Shown: positions 9,741 to 21,974, numbered from the stretch's first letter. The stretch: 32,088 nt of DNA from Candidatus Levyibacteriota bacterium (GCA_016186645.1 JACPLF010000001.1:1-32088); one strand, 5' to 3'. A program made the numbers and translations. Notes: generated by a model from the sequence alone, not told the origin.

Positions 9741-10253
9741 TTATTTTATTGCTTTTCTTATCTCCTCAACTGCTTCTTTTTTTCCTTTCCAGTCTCTAAC
9801 CTTTACCCATTTCCCAGGTTCTGATTTTTTGTAATTCTCAAAAAAATATTTTATTTCGTCTTTTGTTTTTTGCGGAATATCAGAAACGTCATTGTAATCC
9901 TTGAATTTTGGATCAACTTTATGGATGGGAACTGAAATAACTTTATTATCAATTCCTGCTTCATCTTCCATTTCAAGCATTCCGATTGGTTTGCTTGGAA
10001 TAACAACTCCCGGTACAACAGGTTTGCTCGACAATACCAAAACATCAACAGGATCTCCATCAGGAGACATTGTTCCAGGAACAAATCCATAATTGAACGG
10101 ATAATTCATTTCCGTGTACAAAAATCTGTCAACGAAAATTAATCCGGATTCTTTGTCCAACTCGTATTTAACAGAAACTCCCTGCGGAATTTCAACAAAA
10201 ACATTTATGCTGTCCGGCGCATTTTTCCCAGCTGATAATTTCTTTATATCCAT
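9741..10253 (-). CDS. ppa: Inorganic pyrophosphatase, family I
   Basis: [32 protein letters not shown]. Confidence 0.95.
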   Translation of the reverse strand: MDIKKLSAGKNAPDSINVFVEIPQGVSVKYELDKESGLIFVDRFLYTEMNYPFNYGFVPGTMSPDGDPVDVLVLSSKPVVPGVVIPSKPIGMLEMEDEAGIDNKVISVPIHKVDPKFKDYNDVSDIPQKTKDEIKYFFENYKKSEPGKWVKVRDWKGKKEAVEEIRKAIK

Positions 10254-10268
10254 AGTTTTTTCACCACC

Positions 10269-12745
<2,477 letters not shown>

Positions 12746-12812
12746 ATTTTATTATTCGGACAGATTATGTAATTTAAAATACACCATTTCTAAAATTTTG
12801 TACAGAGGGAAA

Positions 12813-13838
12813 TTAGAGCCCGCGGAAACGGTTGCGGAGAGATTCGATGACGTAGTTTAATAAATATTTTGGTTTATTAATTATTAAATCTTGGGCGGGG
12901 AGGTATTGGAAATCTTCACCACCAAAACCGCGTTTGAATAAAGATAGTCCGGCAAACCGATGGTCTGCTTTCTCCAAAGGTGAAACTCCCCAAAAATTGT
13001 ACCGCTTCATCCCGCGTATTTTGGCTTCTTTAATCGCCTCCCATTGAATCAAATATGCGCCGGGGTATCGTCTTCCCTCGTCAGTGCTTGCGCCATAATG
13101 ATAAACAGCCTCTTTTCCATAAAAAATTACAAATGCATAGGCTAATAATTTATCTTCAAATTTTGCTTTATATAATAGCGCGTTTCCATTTTCCGCAAAT
13201 ACTTTAAATTGTTCATATAAAAATTTATAAGAAAATGGAACGAATTTTTGTCGTTTTGATGTTTCAATTTGCAAATCATAAAACTTTTTTATGTCGGAAG
13301 GATTATCCGATGTAATTATTTTTACATTTTCTTTCATTGCTTTTTTTATTTCGTATCTTGTTGTTTTTCTCATTTGCGACATTAATTCTTCCTCGGATTT
13401 TGTAATGTCTAATTGGCATGTTAGCTCTGCATGTAAATGCATAGGCGCTTTTACAAATCCCAAATTTTTGAAAATCTTTTTTGAAAAATCATCGGATTTT
13501 AATTGAGGTCTGACTCTGACAAAAACACAATTATTTTCTTTTGCGATTTTTTTGATTTGTTCAGCAAACGCATTTATCAAATTTTTATCACGCCAATTAA
13601 TTATTGGTCCGCCGGGAACTGTTAAGTATTTTCCGCGCTTAGCAGGCTCTACAATGGAATGCATCACTCCAGCCAGCTTATTTCCCTCATAAAATCCGGT
13701 TCTATTAATAGTTTTTCCAAGAGCTTTATGAAATTCTCCCCAACTCCAGCTTTGAAGAAAATTAGCCTCATTTTTAGATAAAACAAATTCTTCCCATTCT
13801 TGTTTGTTCTCTATATTTTTTAATGTGACTTGAGCCAT
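12813..13838 (-). CDS. FemAB/FemX-like aminoacyltransferase (GNAT fold)
   Basis: FLQSWSWGEFHKALGK, MRKTTRYEIKKAMKE, YHYGASTDEGRRYPGAYLIQWEAIKEAKIRGMKRYNFWGV. Confidence 0.88.
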   Translation of the reverse strand: MAQVTLKNIENKQEWEEFVLSKNEANFLQSWSWGEFHKALGKTINRTGFYEGNKLAGVMHSIVEPAKRGKYLTVPGGPIINWRDKNLINAFAEQIKKIAKENNCVFVRVRPQLKSDDFSKKIFKNLGFVKAPMHLHAELTCQLDITKSEEELMSQMRKTTRYEIKKAMKENVKIITSDNPSDIKKFYDLQIETSKRQKFVPFSYKFLYEQFKVFAENGNALLYKAKFEDKLLAYAFVIFYGKEAVYHYGASTDEGRRYPGAYLIQWEAIKEAKIRGMKRYNFWGVSPLEKADHRFAGLSLFKRGFGGEDFQYLPAQDLIINKPKYLLNYVIESLRNRFRGL

Positions 13839-15010
13839 GCATTAATCCTTTCTGCAATTTTCAAAGCGTCTTGTCTACTAACATTAATGTGTGCTGGCAA
13901 ATTTAAAATTTTGTGGGAAATATTAACAGCATTTGGACAATCTTTCGCAACATCATCATACCAAATGTCAGAAATAAAAATTTTAGATTTTTTAAGAAAT
14001 TTTATTAGGCTGTTTCTGTTTTCAACAAAAATTGGAAATCTTAAGTTGGAAGATAAGTCAATCATGTTTATAATTCTTTCTTGCAGAATTTTTTTGTTTA
14101 AATTTTTTGCATAAATTTTCGCAATTTCTTTTCGATGATTTAATTGCTTAGTTAAATTGTTAAATTCTCTAAGAGTCAAATTGCAATACCATTCTGGGAG
14201 AGAATAAAAATCATAAAGTCCTTCCTGCATAGGCTTACTTAAAAGATTAAATTTTTTGAGGAGGAAATGGAATGGTTTTCCAAGTCCAGAATCATATAAA
14301 AATCTTATTTTGTAAGTGAGTAAGGGATACAGGCGGTCTTTTAGTTTTTGATAGATATTAATATTGCTAAATTGCTGTATTGCTAAATTGTTGTATTGTT
14401 TATTTTTTATGATTAGTGCTCCGCCGGAAACTGCATCTATTACTTTGTCCTGGCTGAAAGATAAAGCGACAAAATCTCCAACACTTCCCGCTTCGCCCGC
14501 GAAGCGAGGCGAGCCCGTCTCTTTCCCGTCCCTATATTTTGCACCAACACAATGAGCTAGATCTTCAATGAGAATAATATTTTTTTCGCTGCAAGTCTTT
14601 GAAATTTTTTCAATGTCCGCTGGGTAACCCAATGTGTTTTGAACAATTACTGCTTTTATATTGCTGTTTTCCTTTAATGCTTTCTCCAAAGTCTCAGGAG
14701 AAAAATTTAAATCAGTATTTTTTTCATCAAGATCAAGGCAAATTGGGGTAAGGCCTGCTTGTTCGACTGCTTTGTAAACAGCAAAGCAGGTAAATCCATT
14801 AATCGCAATCTGACTTTCTTTTGGCAAATTCAAAATTTTAAGAGCGAGAATTAAAGCTTCTCTGCCTTTGTAGGTTAGAATTGCCTTGCCGTTATACTTA
14901 TTCTCAAGAAATCTTTTAAGCTTTTGATTTGTGCCGTCAGAATCAGAAAATAATGAATGTAGGACATATTTTAAATTGTAATTTGACCCCAAAGAGTTAA
15001 ATATGGACAT
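13820..15010 (-). CDS. DegT/DnrJ/EryC1-family PLP-dependent aminotransferase
   Basis: GKAILTYKGREALILAL, LIEDLAHCVGAKY, SFSQDKVIDAVSGGALI (PLP-Lys region). Confidence 0.85.
   Translation of the reverse strand: MSIFNSLGSNYNLKYVLHSLFSDSDGTNQKLKRFLENKYNGKAILTYKGREALILALKILNLPKESQIAINGFTCFAVYKAVEQAGLTPICLDLDEKNTDLNFSPETLEKALKENSNIKAVIVQNTLGYPADIEKISKTCSEKNIILIEDLAHCVGAKYRDGKETGSPRFAGEAGSVGDFVALSFSQDKVIDAVSGGALIIKNKQYNNLAIQQFSNINIYQKLKDRLYPLLTYKIRFLYDSGLGKPFHFLLKKFNLLSKPMQEGLYDFYSLPEWYCNLTLREFNNLTKQLNHRKEIAKIYAKNLNKKILQERIINMIDLSSNLRFPIFVENRNSLIKFLKKSKIFISDIWYDDVAKDCPNAVNISHKILNLPAHINVSRQDALKIAERINAWLKSH
14362..14401. repeat. Octamer array (5 x 8 bp) inside the DegT-like gene
   Basis: tattgcta/aattgctg/tattgcta/aattgttg/tattgttt. 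Confidence 0.8.
14490..14505. repeat. GC-rich palindrome inside the DegT-like CDS
   Basis: GCTTCG CCCG CGAAGC; encodes part of an ETGSPRFAGEAG insertion. Confidence 0.6.
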
Positions 15011-15018
15011 AAGTGAAA

Positions 15019-15050
15019 AATTGTTAAATTCCTAAACTGTTAAAGTGTTA
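15019..15050. repeat. Octamer array (4 x 8 bp) at the 3' end of the alpha/beta hydrolase gene
   Basis: aattgtta/aattccta/aactgtta/aagtgtta. Confidence 0.75.
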
Positions 15051-15721
15051 AGTATTATATCAGCTACTTCTTTCGGATGTGTGAACTGAGGAGAATGACG
15101 AGCGTTGTCTATCACAAAAAATTTTGAATTTTTTATCAAACGATTCAAAAGTCTTCCGTCTGAAACTGGAGTAATTTTGTCTTCTTTGCCCCAAAAAATT
15201 AGAGTTGGAGTTTGTATATTTTCTGGTTTTAAAGACTTGTCGGAGTTAAGAAGATTTATCATGGTCTGTTTCATGTTTCGATTTGCGTTTATGTAATCGG
15301 TTTCCCCAACTATTTTATAAAAGATATTTTTCAAAATTGATGAGCCCTTTACTACTTTTCCAGCCTTTGCAAGAGTTTTAAAGATAACTCTTTTTAATGC
15401 AAGAGGTAATTCATTGTGATAAATTCCAGCAGAATCAATAAGTATTAGCTTTGAGATTTTTTCCGGGTATTTTATGGCAAAATTTGCTGCAATTCTTCCT
15501 CCATTAGAATGTCCGATTAATATAACTTTGTCTTTTTCTTTATCAACAATTTCTTTGAGCCAATTGACATAATCTTCCATGTTCCAAACTTTGTCGTTTT
15601 TACTTGTTAATCCTGGAACATTAAGCATATTTGGATAAATTCCTTTTTTTATTAAAATCTCTAAGAATGTTTGCCAATTTCCCAATGAGTATGTCCAGCC
15701 ATGTAAAATAATAACTTTCAT
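15032..15721 (-). CDS. Alpha/beta hydrolase
   Basis: LHGWTYSLGNW, GHSNGGRIAANFA nucleophile elbow, FWGKEDKITPV, ARHSPQFTHP. Confidence 0.88.
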   Translation of the reverse strand: MKVIILHGWTYSLGNWQTFLEILIKKGIYPNMLNVPGLTSKNDKVWNMEDYVNWLKEIVDKEKDKVILIGHSNGGRIAANFAIKYPEKISKLILIDSAGIYHNELPLALKRVIFKTLAKAGKVVKGSSILKNIFYKIVGETDYINANRNMKQTMINLLNSDKSLKPENIQTPTLIFWGKEDKITPVSDGRLLNRLIKNSKFFVIDNARHSPQFTHPKEVADIILNTLTV

Positions 15722-16977
15722 AGTCCAAATGATCTTCTTCTGTTTTGCCAGGCTTTTTCTCGTCTCACAAGATTATTGGTATCGCTTTTGTTTAATAGTA
15801 AATGTTCAATAATCCCCTCCAAAAACCTCGCGCCTTTAAAAAGTATTGTTTCTGAGCCCTTTATATTTTTCAGAATATATTCGAGCGCGTCCTTTGGCAT
15901 TAGAAAGGTTTGGGTTGTTGGGGAGATTGGGAGGATTGGGGCGGTATATTTGGATACGCGCGGACCGATTAAAATTATTTTTTCCAGCTTCATTTTTGAA
16001 ATTATTCGGCCTAGTTTTTCGTGCTCTATCTTCTCCTCGTTTCCAAGCTCAATCATGTCTCCTAAAACCATCCATTTATTTTCCGAAGGATATTTACCAA
16101 ACATTTCCAAAATATTTTTTACTCCATCCGGAGTTGCGTTGTAAGTGCTGTCAATGATAGTGGTATTTTTGATGCCTTTGAAAACAGAATTTCTTCCGGT
16201 GGGTAAAGTAAGGTTGGTAAAGTTAGGATCAAAACTCAAATCCAGAATCTTCATTAGTAGATTAGTCATCTGAATTGAGTAAGATATTTCTTTTGGAACA
16301 ATAAAATTAATCGAGTATTTTTTATTATCGATAATAAATTCTGTGCGATTTTGAAAGATTTTATAGGATTTTAGGGAAATTTGGAATATTGGGTGAATTA
16401 GGGTGTTTGTCCGCACAAGTTGTTTTTTAATAAGGTTGGAATCTCCGTTTATGATTGCTATTTTTTTGGTATATTCCAAGAAATATCCAAACTCATAGGC
16501 TATTGCTTCCTCAACCTTTGAAAAACACCCATTTTTTACAAGAGTGTCGAAATTAACGCTATGTGTCAAGCTTGAGCTTATCCAAAGTGTAATTTCGGGT
16601 TTCAAAAGACTTGCTAAAAATTCTCCTTCCCCCGGCCTATCGCAGTCTGCTTCTACGATATAAAGTTTTTCCTCAGAGACAGCTTTAAAAGCTTTAAAAG
16701 GCGCAAGGAAAAAAAGAAAAATCCATTCATCCGGAGTTAAATTTTTTCGACTTAGTCCCAAAATATCAAATGGAATCCCATAGGAACTATTTGCGTGATG
16801 GGAATATTTCGCTTTTTCGCCGATTTGAGACTCGATTAAATGCAAAAGCGTTGTTTTGCCGCTTGATCCCGTTATTACTATAATCCTAGGTTTCCAGAAA
16901 TTCAACTGAATCTGAGCCCAAAACCTAAAATAATAAGCAATGGGAAAATACAGCAGTTTTTTAATCGCGTTAATCAT
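15718..16977 (-). CDS. MurF-like Mur ligase family protein
   Basis: VITGSSGKTTLLHLI P-loop, STYNATPDGVKNILEMF, WMVLGDMIELGNEEKIEHEKLG; ATGA overlap with the hydrolase. Confidence 0.82.
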   Translation of the reverse strand: MINAIKKLLYFPIAYYFRFWAQIQLNFWKPRIIVITGSSGKTTLLHLIESQIGEKAKYSHHANSSYGIPFDILGLSRKNLTPDEWIFLFFLAPFKAFKAVSEEKLYIVEADCDRPGEGEFLASLLKPEITLWISSSLTHSVNFDTLVKNGCFSKVEEAIAYEFGYFLEYTKKIAIINGDSNLIKKQLVRTNTLIHPIFQISLKSYKIFQNRTEFIIDNKKYSINFIVPKEISYSIQMTNLLMKILDLSFDPNFTNLTLPTGRNSVFKGIKNTTIIDSTYNATPDGVKNILEMFGKYPSENKWMVLGDMIELGNEEKIEHEKLGRIISKMKLEKIILIGPRVSKYTAPILPISPTTQTFLMPKDALEYILKNIKGSETILFKGARFLEGIIEHLLLNKSDTNNLVRREKAWQNRRRSFGL

Positions 16978-17006
16978 TTAACCTTCTAATTTTAGCAGAA
17001 ACTAGG

Positions 17007-17507
17007 CTAGAATGACAAAAATAGATTTTCGAGGGCGATTCTTTGATTGACGTTAGTGCTCTTTATAATAGTATAGGTTTTCTGAAGCTGTCTTAGAAAA
17101 TTTAGATAAAGATATTGAATATTTTCTTCGCGAGACAATGCTAAATCGTTTCCTTGCAGCTCAATAATTTTACAGCGGGAAATAATTGTTGGCAAAAGCA
17201 GTTCTTTTTTAGGAATAGAGACTACGATTATGGTATTGATCGGTGGTTCTTCAAGGATTTTTAGTAACGCATTTTGCGCTTCAGTTGTTATTCCTTCATA
17301 AGCTTCAATAACAATGGCTTTTGATTTACCCTTGAAGGGCTTAAATAAAATACTTTTCTGAATATTTCTTACGTCCTCTATTCCGACAGCTTTCTCATAA
17401 ACAGGCTGACTTATGTCTATTGGATAGATTCCTTTCTTTTTTAGAAAGTCGGAGATATACAGGGAAGCTTTTTTTTTATCTCTGGAAACTATCAAAAAAC
17501 TGTGCAT
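17007..17507 (-). CDS. Short DNA polymerase III delta'-like AAA+ protein
   Basis: GIEDVRNIQKSILFKPFKGKSKAIVIEAYEGITTEAQNALLKILEEPP...PTIISRC. Confidence 0.85.
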   Translation of the reverse strand: MHSFLIVSRDKKKASLYISDFLKKKGIYPIDISQPVYEKAVGIEDVRNIQKSILFKPFKGKSKAIVIEAYEGITTEAQNALLKILEEPPINTIIVVSIPKKELLLPTIISRCKIIELQGNDLALSREENIQYLYLNFLRQLQKTYTIIKSTNVNQRIALENLFLSF

Positions 17508-17521
17508 ACGGATTATCTATT

Positions 17522-17629
17522 GTCCCGTATAGCCTTTCCGCTCGCCTTCTCGCTCTATTCGCGTAAAGCGACGTAGTCGCCACGCGACTTTACGTCGAAC
17601 ACGGCCAACGAGAGCGGCTTTAACGGGAC
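17522..17629. repeat. GC-rich nested inverted repeat between the divergent holB-like and pilB genes
   Basis: Outer GTCCCGT/ACGGGAC, inner CGTAAAG/CTTTACG, inner GCGAC-GTA-GTCGC. Confidence 0.6.
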
Positions 17630-17690
17630 TGCGTGAATTGTTTTGTTACGTCACTTGAATTATAGTTTATTTTTCCTTATTATTAAAGTA

Positions 17691-19424
17691 ATGCCTACTT
17701 CAGATGTAAGTTCGCAGCAATTGCCGGAGCACAAAACACTTCTGGATATTTTGCTGTCGGATAATTTAATAACACAAGAGCAGTACGATGACATAAAGGT
17801 CAAGAGCGCAAGTCAGGGTGTAACTAGTGCGAGCATTATCGAGTCAATGAATATCATTGACGAAAAAAAGCTTGCTCAAGAAAAAGCGAAACTTTTGGGT
17901 GTTCCTTTTATCTCTTTGGAAACAACATCGTTTTCTCCTCAAGCCATAAGTCTTATCCCCAAAGCAGTTGTAGAAAGATTTTCTTTAATTCCTTTCCTGT
18001 ACGATGAGAACGCAAAAAGTCTTTCCATAGCAATGAGTAATCCTGTTGATTTGGAAGCGCTGCAGTTTGTTGCTCAGAAAACAGGATTAACAATAAAATC
18101 GTATGCCGCATCCGAGGCAGAAGTAAAAAAGGCAATAAGCGAGCAGTACAGTCAGGAGATTGTGGGCGAAGTCGGTGAGGCTCTTGCAGAAACAGAGACT
18201 TACAAAAAAACCCGAACGGTTGACAGCAAACAAATCGGCGAAATCATTAAAGAGGCCCCTATTGCAAAAATTGTCTCAACCATTTTGGAATATGCTGTTA
18301 CGAGCCGAGCTTCAGATGTGCACATAGAGCCTCAGGAGGATAGAGTCAGAGTCAGGTACAGAATAGACGGAATTTTGTATGACAAGCTAAGTCTTCCGAA
18401 AAATGTTCAGGACGCAGTAGTATCGCGTATAAAAATTCTGTCGGAAATGAAAATCGATGAGCATCGGACTCCTCAGGACGGTCGCTTTAATTTTAAAGTA
18501 TCGGACGAAGAGGTAGATTTACGTATCGCAGTCTTGCCCACCGCTCACGGAGAAAAAATTGTTATGAGGCTTTTACGTAAAACTGGAGGAATTCCAACTC
18601 TTGACGAATTAGGTTTGAACGGAAGTTCTTTGCGAAATTTGGAAACAGCAATGCTTCGTCCTCATGGAATTATTCTTGTCTGCGGTCCGACAGGAAGCGG
18701 AAAAACAACAACCCTCTACTCTATTTTAGCAAAACTCAATACTACGAGGGTTAATATTATGTCGCTTGAGGACCCAATAGAATACCAGCTTCCCGGAGTA
18801 AATCAGGTTGCCGTTAATCCGGCCGTAGGTCTCACTTTTGCGACCGGGCTTCGGGCCTTTCTTCGTCAGGATCCTAATATAATATTGGTTGGAGAAATAC
18901 GAGATAAGGAAACGAATGAGCTTGCATTGCAGGCTGCCTTGACTGGACATCTTGTATTTTCTACACTTCATACCTCAAATGCGGCAGGGGCGCTTCCCCG
19001 CCTTTTGGATTTGGGAGCGGAAAACTTTCTTCTCGCCTCAACAATGAATGCAATTGTGGGGCAAAGGATTGTCAGGAAAATATGTGATAACTGCAAAGAA
19101 GAATATGCTCCTCTCCCCCAGATTCTTGAAGAAATAAAAAAAATATTAGGACCCCTTTTCCCTACAAGAGCAGATATAAAACTAAGTCGAGGTAAAGGCT
19201 GCGATCAGTGCGGGAAATCGGGGTATTTGGGCAGAGTTGGGATTTTTGAGACTCTTCCTGTTACGCCGAAAATTGCAAGTTTGGTTTTGGAAAGTGCAGA
19301 TAGTGCTACAATGGAAAAAGAAGCAATTTTGGAGGGAATGATTACTATGAAACAGGATGGTTATCTTAAGGTTTTGCAGGGAAAAACAACAGTTGAAGAA
19401 GTACTGCGCGTTGCGCAGGAATAA
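17691..19424 (+). CDS. pilB: Type IV pilus assembly ATPase PilB
   Basis: MshEN-like N-terminus, ASDVHIEP, GPTGSGKTTTLYS, VGEIRDKET, CDNC...CDQCG; start set at MPTSD. Confidence 0.95.
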   Translation: MPTSDVSSQQLPEHKTLLDILLSDNLITQEQYDDIKVKSASQGVTSASIIESMNIIDEKKLAQEKAKLLGVPFISLETTSFSPQAISLIPKAVVERFSLIPFLYDENAKSLSIAMSNPVDLEALQFVAQKTGLTIKSYAASEAEVKKAISEQYSQEIVGEVGEALAETETYKKTRTVDSKQIGEIIKEAPIAKIVSTILEYAVTSRASDVHIEPQEDRVRVRYRIDGILYDKLSLPKNVQDAVVSRIKILSEMKIDEHRTPQDGRFNFKVSDEEVDLRIAVLPTAHGEKIVMRLLRKTGGIPTLDELGLNGSSLRNLETAMLRPHGIILVCGPTGSGKTTTLYSILAKLNTTRVNIMSLEDPIEYQLPGVNQVAVNPAVGLTFATGLRAFLRQDPNIILVGEIRDKETNELALQAALTGHLVFSTLHTSNAAGALPRLLDLGAENFLLASTMNAIVGQRIVRKICDNCKEEYAPLPQILEEIKKILGPLFPTRADIKLSRGKGCDQCGKSGYLGRVGIFETLPVTPKIASLVLESADSATMEKEAILEGMITMKQDGYLKVLQGKTTVEEVLRVAQE

Positions 19425-19428
19425 TTAA

Positions 19429-19492
19429 AATGAGAAATGAGAGAGGAGAAGTGAGAAATATTTTTCACCTTTCATCTCTCAACTCTCATCTT
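19429..19492. repeat. Inverted heptamer arrays between pilB and pilT
   Basis: AATGAGAAATGAGAGAGGAGAAGTGAGAAA ... TTTTTCACCTTTCATCTCTCAACTCTCATCTT. Confidence 0.7.
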
Positions 19493-19497
19493 GGTAT

Positions 19498-20565
19498 ATG
19501 GATATACAAGAACTTTTCAAATTAACAATTAAAGAAAAAGCATCAGACCTGCATCTTTTAGCAGGAATTCCTCCGACTCTTCGGGTAGATGGTTCTTTAA
19601 GATACGCCCCGGGATACCCAGTTCTTGAGCCCCAACAAATAGAGGAGATGATATTTACACTTATTGATCCTTCCCAAAAAGAGCTTTTGTTAGCCAACAA
19701 GGAATTGGATTTTTCTTTTGGTTTTGGCGGAGGAACTTATGGAGATCTGGGCCGTTTTCGGGTCAATTTGTATTATCAAAGAAAATATTTGTCCGGTGCC
19801 TTTCGCTTGCTTCCTCCCAATATATTAACGACAGAAGAACTTCATCTTCCTGAAATACTGCATACTTTCTCCAATCTTACTCAGGGTTTTGTTTTGGTCA
19901 CAGGTCCCACAGGGCATGGAAAGTCTACAACGCTCTCTTCAATTATTAACGAAATTAACCTTAAAAGAGCAGCTCACATAATAACTGTCGAAGACCCTAT
20001 TGAATATGTTTATCCTGCAGGAAAGAGCATAATAAGTCAGCGGGAAATGGGAATAGACACTCATTCGTGGGATTATGCGCTGCGTTCTGCCCTTCGGGAA
20101 GATCCGGACGTAGTTCTGGTTGGAGAAATGCGGGATCCGGAAACGATTGCCGCGGCTATAACTATTGCTGAAACAGGGCATTTGGTTTTCTCCACCCTTC
20201 ACACCAATTCTGCGGCTCAAAGCATTGATAGGATTATTGATTCATTCCCGGCAACACAACAGTCCCAGATTAAAATTCAATTGGCAGCTACTCTTAAAGG
20301 CGTTGTTTCACAACGGCTTTTGCCTATGATAAACGGAGGAAGAATTCCTGCTGTGGAGGTTCTTCTTGGTACTCCTGCGGTATCAAGTATAGTAAGGGAT
20401 GGTAAAACCCACCTCATAGATTCGGTTATACAGACTTCCAAAGACAAAGGCATGATTGGGATTGATTCATCTTTGGCCGCATTAGTAATGTCTGGGAATA
20501 TTAGCATGGATATGGGCAAAAGCTACTCCTTACATCCGGAAGACTTCTTAAGAATGGTAGGTTGA
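19498..20565 (+). CDS. pilT: Type IV pilus retraction ATPase PilT
   Basis: ASDLHLLAGIPPTLRVDG, GPTGHGKSTTLSS, VGEMRDPETI, TGHLVFSTLHTNSA. Confidence 0.95.
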   Translation: MDIQELFKLTIKEKASDLHLLAGIPPTLRVDGSLRYAPGYPVLEPQQIEEMIFTLIDPSQKELLLANKELDFSFGFGGGTYGDLGRFRVNLYYQRKYLSGAFRLLPPNILTTEELHLPEILHTFSNLTQGFVLVTGPTGHGKSTTLSSIINEINLKRAAHIITVEDPIEYVYPAGKSIISQREMGIDTHSWDYALRSALREDPDVVLVGEMRDPETIAAAITIAETGHLVFSTLHTNSAAQSIDRIIDSFPATQQSQIKIQLAATLKGVVSQRLLPMINGGRIPAVEVLLGTPAVSSIVRDGKTHLIDSVIQTSKDKGMIGIDSSLAALVMSGNISMDMGKSYSLHPEDFLRMVG

Positions 20566-20568
20566 CTA

Positions 20569-20626
20569 TGACCCCCTTCGTCCGCCAACTGGCGGACTAC
20601 GCAGGGTCATGCCTCGAAGCCGAGGC
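20569..20626. repeat. Two GC-rich hairpins between pilT and pilC
   Basis: GTCCGCC-AACT-GGCGGAC inside TGACCC/GGGTCA, then GCCTCG-AAGC-CGAGGC. Confidence 0.75.
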
Positions 20627-20686
20627 AAGTTGAAGTTGAAGATGTAGATTAAATTTTATTATGATTAAAGAAAGAGGCGAAGTGGC

Positions 20687-21895
20687 ATGAAGCTGTACTA
20701 CAAAGCAGTTACCAATAAGGGAGAGTCAATAGACGGATTGATAGATGCAAGGGATTCCAGCGAGGCTGCAGCATATCTTCGAAGTAAGGGGCTCACGCCA
20801 ATAAAAATAGTCAAAAGAGAAAAAAGCAAACTAGGAGGCGTTCTTCCTTTTGTAGGAAGTAAAGTAAAAGCTTCCGATGTGGTCACTTTTACAAGACAGT
20901 TATCTGCGATGTTGGCTTCAGGACTTACTCTTTTAAGAAGTTTGGAAATTTTAAAAAACCAGGTTGGAAACAGCGCCTTGGTAGAGATTATAGACAGTAT
21001 CATAAAAGATATTCAGGAAGGGGCAAGTTTTTCCCGCGCAATCGCAAAATATCCGGATGTCTTCTCCCCGGTTTACGTAGCATTAATAGAGGCATCGGAA
21101 GGATCGGGACTTTTGGATAAAGCATTTTTGAGACTTGCGGATACTCTGGAAAAACAGCAGAAATTAAAAAGCACTGTAAAATCTGCACTTACTTATCCGG
21201 CGATTGTGGTTGCAATGATGGTTATAGTAGTTTTTGTTATGATGATCTTTGTTATCCCGCAAATTTCCAGCCTTTATGAAAGCCTGGATGTTTCTCTGCC
21301 TCTCCCCACGATTATTTTAATACAAATTTCTAATTTTTTTGTTTCGTTTTGGTTCATACCGGTCGTATTCTTTGCAATTATGGGATTTGCTTATAGCCGT
21401 TGGTATAAGACAGTTGAGGGTAGGCTTACAATAGACAGTATAATTCTAAAAATACCAATCTTTGGAAATTTGATTAAAAAAACCATTCTTGCAGAATTTT
21501 CAAGAACTTTGGGTATTCTGCTCAGTTCGGGAACTTTGGTTGTCGAAGCCTTGGAGAGAGCGTCTAATATCACAGGAAACGTTCATTATAAAAATGCGAT
21601 AGTTGATATTGCAAAAAGAGTTGAGAAAGGAGTTAGTATTGGAGACTCCATGTCTTTATATTACCTTTTTCCTCCAAACTTGGTGGAGTTGGTTAAAATT
21701 GGAGAACAAACAGGAAAATTGGATGAAACGCTTGTTAAAGCATCAGAATATTTTGAAAATGAGGTAGATGCATCCGTAAAAACTCTTTCAACAGCAATGG
21801 AGCCAATTATTCTGGTAATTCTGGGAATTGGAGTTGCATTTTTAGTCATTTCTATTCTTACTCCAATTTATCAAATTACATCGTCAATAAATTAA
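20687..21895 (+). CDS. pilC: Type IV pilus inner-membrane platform protein PilC
   Basis: GLTPIKIVKREKSK, FTRQLSAMLASGLTLLRSLEIL, two GspF-type domains. Confidence 0.94.
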   Translation: MKLYYKAVTNKGESIDGLIDARDSSEAAAYLRSKGLTPIKIVKREKSKLGGVLPFVGSKVKASDVVTFTRQLSAMLASGLTLLRSLEILKNQVGNSALVEIIDSIIKDIQEGASFSRAIAKYPDVFSPVYVALIEASEGSGLLDKAFLRLADTLEKQQKLKSTVKSALTYPAIVVAMMVIVVFVMMIFVIPQISSLYESLDVSLPLPTIILIQISNFFVSFWFIPVVFFAIMGFAYSRWYKTVEGRLTIDSIILKIPIFGNLIKKTILAEFSRTLGILLSSGTLVVEALERASNITGNVHYKNAIVDIAKRVEKGVSIGDSMSLYYLFPPNLVELVKIGEQTGKLDETLVKASEYFENEVDASVKTLSTAMEPIILVILGIGVAFLVISILTPIYQITSSIN

Positions 21896-21926
21896 ACATA
21901 GAAGAAAAATGAAGCTATTATTCCTC

Positions 21927-21958
21927 TTGACAAACAATAAAAATGCCTTTACTATAAT
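21927..21958 (+). promoter_or_regulatory. Promoter of the first tandem pilin
   Basis: TTGACA 21927-21932, TATAAT 21953-21958 (or TACTAT 21950-21955 at 17-bp spacing), ATG at 21975. Confidence 0.55.
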
Positions 21959-21974
21959 AATAGATTAGGAAATC

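Noticed and set aside
20698-21849. Minus-strand ORFs opposite pilC
   Set aside because: Antisense to a well-supported PilC; no independent evidence.
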